Of a DNA stretch of 64,000 bases, positions 50,011-62,800 are shown one piece after another. Every line of letters starts with the position of its first letter. Within the stretch, counting starts at the first letter, position 1. The notes beneath the pieces were generated by a model. That model was given only the letters and a program-made list of their open reading frames with translations, did not search any database and was not told the origin of the DNA. This DNA comes from Balanoglossus misakiensis (taxonomy: Eukaryota > Hemichordata): contig CM082577.2 in assembly GCA_040954595.2 (NCBI GenBank), forward strand, positions 16,368,001-16,432,000, in the 5' to 3' direction. A program made the translations under genes and the position numbers.

Positions 50011-50828
50011 GTTCAGGGCCAACATAAAATCAGGACTGACACAAATTCATGTGTGTGGACGCATTACGTCAGCCTAGTTGATACAGTCATATGCTCATAT
50101 GAACACAGTGTGTAAAATGGCAGTGTGTGGGTACGTCAGAGACAAAATCAAAGTCGGCCCCAATTCAGTTACCAGTGAAGTGCGGATGCAGCCCAAGTTT
50201 GTTTTCCAAAGTAGTTTATACTTTATGTCGCCCTAAATTTCAGTCCAATTGACTCATGTGAACAAATTGATAATGATGTTGTTACAAATACCTTTACTAT
50301 CTTTGGAATTCAGGTGCTAGAAATGGATCAAGTTTAGGTTTGTTTTTTTCCATATGTCCTGTACGTTGTATTTTGTATGCATAGATGGCTAGAACAGGGT
50401 GGAGAATAGGCACTGATTTTAAAAGTGGGCCATATTTCTGAGGAAGGCCACAGATCACCCTAAACCTACCCCCCCCCCCCCTCCACATCTGCAATAAGTG
50501 CTTGTTGTTCATGCCAGTTCACAATACATGCAAATACCGCAGCATGTGTTCTGTTGCGGAATAGATGTCAAAACATAGGTCAAAGGTCGCCCTTAAATTG
50601 GATTTCAAATATTGGTTTCTTCCTGAACCACAGATCAAAGACCTCAGCCTGTTTCTTTTGGGGGATACCTTACATACATTGTTAATAAACTTCATATAGA
50701 AATTGATCCACATGTTCAAATTAATTACCATCATATCACCATGAAGCCGATATGTAACATCACATCTTGGTTGTTCTTCTGAAAAGTTCAGTATTAAAAA
50801 AGTAAATTTGGCAACCCCCTTTTGTCAA

Positions 50829-51147
50829 ATATTGATGTAAATTGTTTAAGCAATAAAACACCCCCAGCCATGGTATACCACGAGATTTTGACCAGTTCAC
50901 GACATATACGCACGAGCGATAGCGAGTGCATATATGGAGTTGAACTGGTCAAAATCGAGTGGTATACCATAGCTGGGGGTGTTTTATTGCTATTATATTA
51001 TGCCAGTATATGGAAACTTTGCATAAAACATTTTAAAAAGGCATTTTCTTTGACTATGATATATGACTGTGGTATATGGCTAATATATCACGGTCACGTG
51101 TCGTGTCTCGACCAATCAAATAGCGTGATTTACACCATCAATATACT
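50829..51147. repeat. fold-back element with a strong central palindrome
   Basis: The core (50849-50992) has arms AGCAATAAAACACCCCCAGC and GCTGGGGGTGTTTTATTGCT around GCACGAGCGATAGCGAGTGC. Outer arms (ATTGATGTAAAT with ATTTACACCATCAATAT) suggest that the element extends to about 51147. Confidence 0.75.
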
Positions 51148-53847
51148 GGTATAATATAATACATAATAGAACATGTAATTCTATGAATGTTCAACTGTTT
51201 CAAAAGTCTTCATGTGAACAGAACTAGAACAAGGTCTGTAGGTAGAAAGTCAACTGCTTGTGATAAAAGCCATTCGGGTCAACGAGGCACATGAAAACAC
51301 CCAAGATACATGTGTGTATACGTATACCATGTGTAATTTTATTAGATACAAATAACATACACATTTCAAATAATATACAATGCATGAACTGTGGTTTTCC
51401 TCATCTTGGTTCAATACTGATCACAACTGGAGTGTGATCAAATTCAAATCCACAACAATGATGGCACTTCAGGAAGAATGATTGAATGAATGCTGCTAAA
51501 ACATCTTAATATTAATGCACAGACTCTGAAGTTGTAGTCTTTTCTATTTTGGTTGCTTTTACTGCAGATTAATGCACAAATAATTTCATCAGGTGTACAC
51601 CTAAAAACAATGACAGGTTAACACCTCTGCTCTGTCGGTTATCACATCAAAATTTCGCAAGTGTATCTGGGATTAAAATTCATTGTTTCAAGCATTTACA
51701 GCCTGTCCTCAGCATGTGCCACTGATATTGTACACAAGTTCGAAAGATTAAAGAAACTGTGCTTTTAACAAAAGCGAGTCACAAAGTCATCTTCACAGAG
51801 TTCGACATCATATAACAAACATTTCTGCAAACGTACGCATTCATACAATGGATGCTATCTAATGTTCTTTGGATTTTACATGTTCGGATTGATTTTCAAT
51901 TTTAGAAAGTGGCGTGTTGCTGGCTTTAAATACCACAGAGAATTTTTTTTTTTTTTTTATGAAATTTAATCTTTAAAATTATCCACTTTATAATTATTTT
52001 GCCCACTTTTGGATTTTTTTCTGTTCACTTCTGTCGCAAGCCTAACAATATTAAGACTGTACAAATTTCAGAGTTAAAGAAAAAAGAAAGAGTTCAAACT
52101 AAATCAGGCAAAATTATGATGACTGTATAATGACATGAATACATGTATTAAGTGCATCTATTGCACTGCTAATAATAATTTGTAAATTTATGAATCTGAA
52201 TTGCAAATAATTATCCACAGGGGTTGTAGATGCACCACTACAACTATCAGACATCAATTTGTTATGTCACCAGTTGGAATATCATGGCAATCCACTACTC
52301 ACCATCCATACGAGCTCCCACCCCTTCCATCACAGTGGTTGGGCCTAACACAATTGTCCTCAGTGAGAAATGGAGGACAGGGGGGTGGGTGCATGCCCAT
52401 TCAAATGAGTTCTTAGAGTGACCCAAAGTGACAACAGAAACACTTCAGTTTTGCACATTCAAGTATATTCACAATTCTGATAAATGTTGAAATTACCTGG
52501 CATTTAACAATGGCGGCACAGCAAAAAAAAATTTCAAATGCCAAATATTCATAATTTTTGTCAAATGAAGAACATAAAGAGTATGGGCATCTGATTTATT
52601 TTTTATTACCGGTACTAGTTATTTTGAGGTTAATTTAGCACTTCACAAATAAAAGAAGAAATTTGATTGGTTGGGACTCACAATTAAGAACCAATCACTG
52701 GTCAACTAATGGAAGTTATGCTGGCTATGACATGATCACTGTCATAGGAGCTCAAAATTATGAACAGCAGACAATGAGACACAGAGATAAAGGCATGACT
52801 ACTTTCACACAAATTTGTCATTGGAAACCACTTTTGATGTCAGTTTCACACGCAGCATGCAAACGAATCCAGCAAAATGAAATTTGTACCGTCTTATTAA
52901 TTGTCTGGGGTACTCTGAATCAGGCCCAAACTGTTTTATGTCCATCATCTCCTAGGTGACAAACAGGGGTCCACCTATCCTTTCTCGATATTCAAATGAA
53001 GTGTTTTCCAGTTCAGACAATCTAGCAACAACCAACATATTACGTAAAGGCAGAGAAGGTTTTACATCCCTGCAGACATCTGGTGTCTTTCAGTTGTTGA
53101 AAATAAGACATTAACTCCAAAATGAACATGCCAAGGCAATTATCACACTCACAGTTAGTCTATAGTATTATAGGATTTAAAGTATTTCATTGTACAGAGA
53201 CATTCGGAAAGAGTAGACAAGACTGAATGAGATTAAGTCTATGTACATTGATCATTTAAATGTCATCAAATAACCTATTGAACATATTGAGAGTCTGACT
53301 TGTCATTTGTTGAACATAAAGGTAAGTTTTGGCTTTATTTTCAGTATTTTTTTCTGTGTACCAAAATGCAATTTCCTGTTCTACTCCAAACAACATGCTA
53401 ATATACACAGTAATTGCTCTTGTTATTGTTGACAAATGAATTCTAGTCAGGACTTTAATTCAAATTTTGCACAAAAACAATGCTGACTATACACATACAC
53501 ATGTATGGTGTGTTGCTAAGCTAAATGCTGGGCATTTCATCATGTTTCATGAATTTGAACAAGAAACTGCAGTAGGCACACAAAACAAAAATACTGAAAA
53601 CATAGCGAAAAGTTACAGCTAATTAATCTCTGTCCTAGAATGCCACTGCATGACTGGGGTTGATTGACGGACTTCTTAAACTCTTTTTTGCCAACCGCAC
53701 GGCAAATGTCATGATTATTAAAGCGCTGCACAACACATGTAAATTGAGATTTATCATTTCTACACTTCCGATGAGGAGATAATGATCAGACTGGTTAACA
53801 AAGAAACATCATTTTATAAATATGTCCTGTTTGTGGTTGTGTTGGCT

Positions 53848-56800
53848 TCAATCAAATGAAATAAGTGCAGCCTCCTGCGAAGGCTGTGCTGGTTGCTGGG
53901 GTGGTGGTACCATTCCCGCTTGTACTGGCATCTGTTGCTGGTACATATTGCCTTGTGCCGCTTGGTTCATTGTGTAGTGTTGTTGTGGTTGTTGTTGCTG
54001 CTGTTGAGGGGGTTGGGGTGGTGGTGGTGGTGGTGGTGGTCCAGGCTGGGGTACCTGTGTCTGATTCTGCTGCGGCAGTGTGCTGGCCAGGCTCTGCATG
54101 CTATACATGTTGGCCTGCTGGTAGTCCAGGGAGGTGGACTGGTAGTCCACTGAGGTGACCGGCTGGTTCAAGTGGTAGTCCAGAGACGGGGGTGCGCTGA
54201 GGCTAGAAGGCTGTTGTGGCTGTTGGTACTGGCCCCCCTGGGCAGGGTACTGCTGGCCTTGATTGAATGAGGAACTCTGCTGTTGGGCATACTGACTGGG
54301 TTGGCTGTACTGTGGACCTTGGTTGATTCCATTGACTTGTGCAGGTTGGGTGGGTATGGCTGCTTGTTCCATGTATGCACCGGGCCCAGGTTGCTGCTGT
54401 TGCTCCATCTTGAAAGTATGCACTGGAGAACTGTGCATGGAGTTAGGGGGAGATACATAGGCCTGCAAAATAATTGCATTACACATTATAATCAGTAAAT
54501 ATAATGGATGGGGCATCTTTTGTGTAAGACAACTTTCATAATATATCTGGCATACTGGTCTATGATTATACAGGAAAGAATAATGTGTCCAAAACAACAT
54601 TGTACATTTAACCCTTTCACGCCAATTCTATCTGTAGAGGTTCGACTTTACCACAGAAAACAATATAGTCTGGCCAAACCATGGTTGAGAAAGGGTTAGG
54701 GGGGCTTGCCCTGGCGTGCCCTTTCACGCCCTGGCGTGCCCTTTCACGCCGGGATGCGCCGATGAATATTCATATCGTATGCACGCATATTCATGAGCAC
54801 TTTGCATATTCATGAGCTCCAGTACGTCTTGAACGACGCGTGGGCCCAGAACGCACGCCTGGGCGGGGCCATTGTATCGAAACAAGTTTTCAAATGTTGC
54901 GCAGCAACAGGATTCCTTTAGGACAATTAGTTATGTTTGATTTGCAGTATTGGAACATTTTTGGACACATTGTTACAGTTGAAAGATGCCCAACATTGCA
55001 ACATGTATCAAATGTTGACAGACGACAGCAATCACCAGCCCAAGGCCATGACGTGACCTTTCCATCAGTGAGTTCAGTTGGCAAAGCTGTAACTGTCTGT
55101 CCGTTGTAGAAAAAAATGTAAAGTATTTAATGAAAACGTTATAAATAAAGTTATATAAAAACATATCAAAATCTTTCAAGACTGGAGGGAAAAATAATAT
55201 CTTGGTATAAGCAACATAGTTCTACTGGTTGATGAAAGAAGAATATTAAACATGGCCGGACCGTATGCAAGGTCAGTGGAAAGAAATTATCAAGCGTATT
55301 TTCTTAATCATCCATTAATTGTTTTGGTTGCGAATGTATGGGTTGATTATTAGGCCTGTTGGTTGCAAATTCACATGAAAAGTTTTAACAGTTAATGACC
55401 AAATTATTGTCTAATCAATGTGCAAGAACTAAAAAGTTGACAAGTATATACTATGAGCGACATGACAGCACGCTCACTGAACTATCGACAAAATATACTG
55501 ACGTATAGTGGCCTGGCCCAAGTGCAGTGGGTGGCTTCGTCATGCATGCGGTGAACGTCGAGCTCAATACACGTATTGCTATAATAACCTCGCGTGTGTC
55601 CCCTCTATTTTGAAATGGTTACATTAGAAATACTAGTGACCTTGAGCGTTGTGGGTTTTTTTTTCTCTTCGCGGTAACATGAACATCGGACCAGGATAGC
55701 AGAGGGGGATCGGACCATTTGCAGGAAGCCCGGTGGGAGAAAGTATTTCATATGCAAATATCGAGACGACTTCACAAGCGTCAATATACATGATATACGC
55801 GTCAGTTTCTTCTATGGCAACAATGGCGTCACACAGTTTCATAGTCACTCCGAGCACTTCGGAGAGTATGGAGAGTACTTTCTCCATCGGCCCGTTTCAG
55901 GGCCCTGAATGTCGCTCGAAGTGTTCACCCGAGTTTTTTGGTACAGCTGATCGTGAAGCAAACGTGGTGGCAAGCGTGATGGTGCTGGATGACCGAAAAT
56001 TTCAACTCTCTTTCCAACCGCTATGGAAACCGCCACTACGTTCATCAAAAGCAACGGCTTTCAGGCACACCAGCGAAGAAGGGAAACAACAGGAAACTGT
56101 GGTGTTACCCTAAAACAGATACAGCAACAGCTTTAACAGAGTGACCCCAAACTGAAGGAGCACAGTGTGAGCCTCAACACTATATCAAGGTGGATGGTTG
56201 CCCCCAACAAGAGATTCAAGGCTGCTGCAAATTACAGCGGAGAAATCGACGCCAAGATAGCGACGACCACAAACAATGCTAGAAAAACTGACGAGAACTC
56301 ACATTATTGTTTTGCACAGGTAAAATACGTCATGGAATTCCCGGCGAAATATTCCGACTCGACTGTCGCACTGTCGTGCGACAACATGAACAAGGTGAAA
56401 GTTGGAGTTCCAGCTGTTTCTCGCTACTTTCAAAACTCGCGCTACATCCCAACCAACGATAGACCTAATCTTCCGGATCACGACTTCCCGAATCCAGGCT
56501 ACTTGATTACACCTGCTGGGTACAGGGTCCTTGAAAGACGCGACCCAGACATGTGCACCGATGACCGGGGACGACAGCACTATGTTTACGGCAGAAGCGG
56601 ACCATGGTCAACAGAGTGAACTCGTTCAGTCCATGCAGCATAACGGCCCACCTTTCTGACATGGCGAAAATCATCAGACATCAGTGGAAGCCAGTCGTGT
56701 GCGGGGTAATGGATGGCAGGTCTGATTTTAATGTCAACTTCGCATCTAACATTCATTTGGCGAGATCTCGACCTTGATGTCCTCATCCTGACGTCGTTTT

Positions 56801-59800
56801 GCCCTGGCTACAGTGCGTACAATATGGTAGAACGTGGGTGAGCAACCCTGTCGAAGAAACTGGCAGGGGTCATTTTACCCGACAAACTTGACGGCGAGGA
56901 GACGTCCCCGTACGGCCAACGGTCACTGACTGACACGGAGAGAAAAGAGAAGGAATCAAAGGTGTGTATTCAACTCGATTTTTTATGTAACCCGTCAGTT
57001 GAAATAAGTATATGTTTTTCCCTGTGTATTTTTGCGGTATGATTTTGATTTTATGAAACGACAACAAAGTGCGAAAGTATACTCGTACGCATCACGCGTA
57101 CACGTTCCCGGTTCAGTAGGGATATCTGATTTTTTTATACGGAAAATGTTGTTATTGTCAGAACAGGTGTGGTTTTGTTGGATTTCTTTAGCGTTTTCGA
57201 AGCGTTTAAAAATTACGTTTTTTTTTCTTCCTACAGAGTTTCATTATTGTTTTTGTCTCTATGACTAATGCATTGTTTCTCTTTCGGTCATCGTAGGTGT
57301 TCGACAATGCGATGCAAATCCTCTGCAGACACTGGGATAACGTCGATCACCATGGCCATCCAGTGACCACGTCGTTTGAACCGTGTATGGGAGAAGTGGA
57401 AAGGCTGTACTCTGACTACAACAGAGTGCACCGTATCGTGCAAAAGGCCAGTGGCAAAGAATTCAATCGTCCAGAAAACACAGACGTCAAGAGGGAGATG
57501 GAAATCGCTTTGAAACATCTCGAGAAAAAAATCGGAACTGTAATTTTCTGTAAGTGTGCGGACGACGAGTGTGAACACTGCAGTAGAAATCCGGTCAGAG
57601 CAATAGATGCAGTACGATTTGTACATTCGGGGCTTCCAGCACTGGTGCCAAGTCCTCAACACAAAGACCACTTTGCCACGTTTATGGAAGCAAGTGAATT
57701 ACCGCGTCCGTCACCACCTACCCTGCATATGCCCAAGTACAGAAATGCTGATCTAGGCGTCTGCAGACACTGCCCATTGTATACTTTTACATCGATGACA
57801 GAGAAAACCAGACATTATCGACTTTATCATTCAAACATGTAATTAATCATGTTAATCGTATGCTGTACAGCATGTAGTGGCGTACTTGCATAGATTTGCT
57901 CAAGTCTATGGGATTCAATATGATTTTCATAATAAATACATTTCAGAGATATTTTGTTCCAAGTCTCTCTATACAGCGTGTGTGCAGTGAACACGTAGCG
58001 AGTGTGAGCGCGCAAGTCGTGGGATCGCGTTGGCCCATAGTCGCTTGGTGAACAGTAACCGAAACCATCAGCACAGCCTCGAATATTTATAATATAAAGA
58101 CAAAACATCACCATGCAAGCGTTTAGTGGATTAGTCTAGTACTTGCGGTCATCGGTGACCTGGCCCTCAAACTGGACACGTCAGCTTTAAAATTTATACA
58201 TGTTAATATTAACCCTAAACCCATTAGCCATAACCAAGCAAGTTGGGCTACCACGGTTAATTTGTTATTATCGTCGCACCTATTTGCTTTTTTAATTTCA
58301 ATGAATTGACATGTGGGCAAGGCCTACAGCGAATCGGTGTAAATAGCACCGGTGGTAATGTGGATTTTTATATGTTCTTGTCTACGGATACGCAGGGGCG
58401 ATTCAGCCATATTTGTGATATTTGCATATTTTAGGCAATGACAAGTTCATTTGAACAAACTCCCATCTACAGCCCTGCCTGCATCTGCACACCAAATATC
58501 AAGGTGATACACGCAGCGGTTTACAAGTTTTTGATGTGGACGGACATACAGACTATACATCCATCCATCCATCCATCCATACATACATACAGACGCAACT
58601 GATCCCATAAGGTCCCATGGTATATACCAACGCGACCTAAAAACTATTCGTACTCGTTTTCTCAAACCATTTTCAATGTCCTGTCAAACCCAAACACTCA
58701 GCATTAGACGTCTTGTATCTCTTCTGCCACAAATGGCGACACTTGCCATTTATGGCATCGGCTAGGCGCTCCTGATCGTACTGCGTCTGGAGAAACTCCG
58801 GGAATTGTAGTGCAGCTTGGTCCGTTATGGCCGCCATTCTTCTTTCATCCAACTTCAGCTTATGTACCACCACAACTTTGTCTTGGGCTTTGCACTTGAC
58901 GGCCCCCCCCCCCCCCCCCCAGACAAGTTCGAGTCACTAAGTTCATCCTTGGTGAAAACTTGGTCCATGAGCCTCAGAACTAGCTTCTTCCCGTCAACTG
59001 ACCCCTTGCAACATCTTTCGTAGGCTGTCTTTGTGATAACCACGTCACTGTCTTGGCGACCTAGTACGATGTCTTCGCCCCTGACAGCAGCGTACACTGG
59101 AACAACCCTTGGTCTGAATAGACAGCGTGACGCAATATTCGCTGCCAGTGCATGTGCACCTTGAGGTTCTGGCATCTCCCTCCCTGCTCTGGTTCTGACT
59201 TGGGGATTTGAATGTTCGAAATCCTCCTGCATCCTGGCCAGTATTTTCATAATTTCAAATACTGCTTCGCCTGAACATGGGCATTTCTTCGGCGACAGAT
59301 AGGCGGAAAGGTCTGGGATCTCCATAAAGGACGGTAGATCCCATTCCGCGCTGTCAGCGGACGTCGGAGAACTGCTGGTTCGAGCGGCGGCGAGTGGCGT
59401 TGACTCAATGCTGCAGTCCGTGTGTACATTGACGGCAGGGTCTGGATGCGTGGTGTCTGTCTGTCAGTAGTTTCGGTGGCAGCAATGTTTGGACGTGTGT
59501 GCAAGGTTGAGTCAGCAAGGATCGATTCTGTTCTGGCCTTGGTTGGTGTTGTGGTTTTCGACTATGGCGTGACTGGTACATTGCTGTCTGTGGTGCGTCG
59601 CTTATTGTAGTGCAGGAGCTAACCCCCAAATTTTGGCATAATTGTGCACTTTGGGTTACTAGCATGAAACTTGGTACACTTATGCATTGACCCATGGCGG
59701 ACATTTTCTGGTATGGATCCAAATGACAGCGCCCTCTAGTGGCCAGAAACAGAAGTTCATACTTTTAAATCATGCACTTCGGGTTAAAAGCGTGAAATTT

Positions 59801-62800
59801 GGTACAATTATTCATTTTCCAATATGGATCCCAAAAGACAAAGTTGGACGCATTTCGGTAAACTTCTTAAAAGCTGCAACCGGACACCGTTCTGGGTTTG
59901 ATTTATTTTCGTACATTCTGGGCTTTATTTTTCTCGTGTTTCGTGGATTTTCTCCTTGTCTTGTTTTTGTCTGTCTCTCGATGTTGTATTCGATATATTT
60001 CACGATATCGCCATCGATGCACGGCGAGGCGTATGGTGAACTTGTTGAACGTAACTCTGTTCCTAAGCAACGTACGACCACAACGCAAAGGACGCAGGCA
60101 ATGCAGTCAGTGTTGCAATTTGTCCGCTACACAATGCATAACGGCGTAACACACAGACCTGTACGCAGAGCTAAAATGCACTCAGCTCAGAACGCTACCG
60201 CGCTGGAGAATAATTCAATTGGAACGACCACAATTTATTTCTGAACCAGCCCTTTTCGTTTTCTTTCTCGTTTTCAATAGGAACGCGTTGTGACACTTCC
60301 ACGGCTGCTCACCCAAGGCTCTTTCACTCAAATGACCTTGGCGTGTTTTCAAATTTGATATAGGCGCAAATTTGATATAGACTGGCAGGGACACATAAAA
60401 TCAAATATTGCAAGGTGTTCCAGAACACATCTACATACAAATATGTTCTCATATCACAGGCACTGCAACTTTATTCACAAAACAACCTCAACATCCACAT
60501 CCATTCATCGCACCATGGTTCACTCTGAATTCTTTGAACTTTCACCCGGCCATGTCGTCGCTTGACAGCGTCAGGTTTGCAACACATTGTTGCCACGTTT
60601 ACGCATTGACAAGGTAATCAAAGAACAGGTGTTTTGTTTACTCGGCATATCACTAACGCTGGGGAGGTCTGCCTGCGCCGATTGCGTCACCCAGCACGCT
60701 TCCTGTAACTAATTACTATTCATGAGCTTAATAAGCTCATTAGAGGGGCGTCTGCCGGCGTGAAAGGGCACTTCAGGGCGTGCCCCCCCGTTTGATTTTG
60801 ACAAGACCTCTTAAATGATAGCAACAAAACTGAGGTAATTGTCTTCCAATTGTTTTTGAAGCATTTCTCATGAAAGTGAGTGAAATGAACCAGTGATCAG
60901 AAATTCTACACTTTCAGGTTATACAAACGGAATTTAGCAACTTCAAAATCCAACAGGTTACAGGAATTGCCCTAGCAAGTGCTTGAGGTCTGTCACATGC
61001 ACGGCAACCTGGGAAGCCCTCAATGTAAAAATGCCAGTCCTTCTTGAAAACAGGCAGTGTACGAAGCAACATATGGAATTACTCTGACCCCTTAATCAGT
61101 TTCAATATTAAACAAGTCTGAGTAACCAAACTCCAGGTCATGTGATTGTGAACACCCCTTCAGTTTCAAAAAAGAATTTTCACTAATAAAAAACTGTTAT
61201 AGCTTATTCTACGGTAAACCTGGCAGTTAAAGGTATATGGTCACATATGGAAAATTAGCTATAGTTACCATGGCAAACTTGAGATATAGCCAATCACAGA
61301 TTTTCAGTGGGTGGCGCACACGCGAAAAAAGAGCGCCACCATATGTTCTTTAGAACGCTCAAATACGCTTTTTCAGCCAAATATGGGAGTATGTAAATTG
61401 GAAGTGACTGTATATACCTTTAAATCCAACGATAGGAAATGTGAGCTAAAGCTTACCTGTTGCTGAGGGGGTGCAGTATATTGTTGGTTTGGAACACCCT
61501 GTGGTGCATAGTGCATTGTGTACTGCATGGGTCTCATCTGTTGTTGGTGTTTGTGTTGTTCCAATCTCATCTGCATTTCACGTTCTTGTTCTTGAAGTCT
61601 TTGCAGAGCCAGTTGACGTTGATAGGCCAAATATTCCTAGTGGCAGACACAAGACAGATACTTTGTGATGTCAAAGTTGATTCCTGACACCTGTGACAGG
61701 TGGGATTTGTTTCCATGGCATATATAACAATTTATAATACATGTATTTCGTACAAAATTCTATTATTTGCTATGCAAATTCCTTACATACAGTGAAGGCA
61801 CAATGATAACCATTGCTATTTTTTTCAAAGAACTCAACTCATGCAATAATGAGCTACAGAATCTAAAGTGAAACACTCCAACCTAACAAATTTGTATTTC
61901 TAACACTTTGTCATAAATTTTGTGTCATAGAGAGACAACCCTCGTTTTCAATATCATTTACTATTTATTGAAACTTCAATAACAATTTCCTAACCACATT
62001 TGGTTTAGCACTGTTGTTTTCAATGGTGTTACTAAAATAGAGTGGTACATGGGTAGAAGCAACTAACCTGTTTCTTTTGTCTCATAATCTCTAGTTTCTG
62101 TGCAATTTGTATTTGTCGAATTCGTTCAGCTTCCTCTGCTTCTCGCCTCAGTTTCTCCCGATGATCTTCTCGGAGTGCGTCTAATGCCTCTCTAGCATCT
62201 CTCAGCTGTGCTAGCTTATCTTGCAAAGATTCCATGCTGTCTGAGGTTGAAAGTCACAAAATAAAATAGAAATCAGTCATTTGACAAAGGGAATTCTACA
62301 TTTGCCAGCAAAGAAGATGAAACTGCATATACCTGATTGAGTCTCAAAAGCAAAACAAACCCCTTCCAGTACACAGCATTCTGTGTTATTCTTTAGCTCT
62401 ATTTCTGTACACATCTGTCAGCACAGAAATAGCAACTCACTGTCTTGTATGTGCACATACTGTTAGTAGACCTCTTCATTTGCCAACTGATACAAAGGAT
62501 ACCCCTCCCCCCCCCCCACCCAAGTAGCGTCAGGGTTTTAAAGTCACATCTATAAGTACCAGAGTTATGGACTTACTTCTTTTGTCTTCCAACTCATCAA
62601 TGATCTTCATCAGTTGTGGATTCATCGTAGTGATGGTTTGGAATAGACCTTGCACTGAGGTGTCGTTCGCTATGCTACGACCGCGTTGGGAGTCACTCTT
62701 CATCCTGTTCACAAACACATCAATGTTGGTTGATAGCACCTGCTGAAAATGCTCATTATCATCGCTATCATTCTGGTATTGCTGGAAAGAAAATGAGAAA

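Larger units (their letters stand above)
47506..53847. other. convergent 3' regions of DPY19L3 and HGS
   Basis: No coding gene recognised. The DPY19L3 3' UTR may end near the AATAAA at about 47693. For HGS on the minus strand an AATAAA (TTTATT at about 51337-51342) is a candidate end, implying a ~2.5-kb 3' UTR. The interval also holds a family A MITE, a 28-base G run and a palindromic element. Confidence 0.45.
54699..60789. mobile_element. 6.1-kb DNA transposon with terminal inverted repeats, in the HGS intron
   Basis: Left end 54699-54730 (GGGGGGCTTGCCCTGGCGTG, then CCCTTTCACGCC) and right end 60757-60789 are inverted copies of about 32 bp with few mismatches. At the left an ~20-bp part (CTGGCGTGCCCTTTCACGCC) is tandemly doubled. 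Between the ends are a broken DDE-type transposase on the plus strand (about 55733-57842) and a BEN-domain protein on the minus strand (58673-59325). No clear target duplication could be read: the left flank is ...GGGTTA, the right flank GTTTGA.... The superfamily is not recognised. The element is defective in this copy. Confidence 0.75.

Noticed and set aside
53865-54498. Plus-strand Val/Trp-rich frames
   Set aside because: Antisense of the Gln/Pro-rich HGS tail.
59687-60244. 185-codon frame in the right part of the large transposon
   Set aside because: One hydrophobic stretch but no known domain; it overlaps an internal repeat. Kept only as a note, not as a gene.
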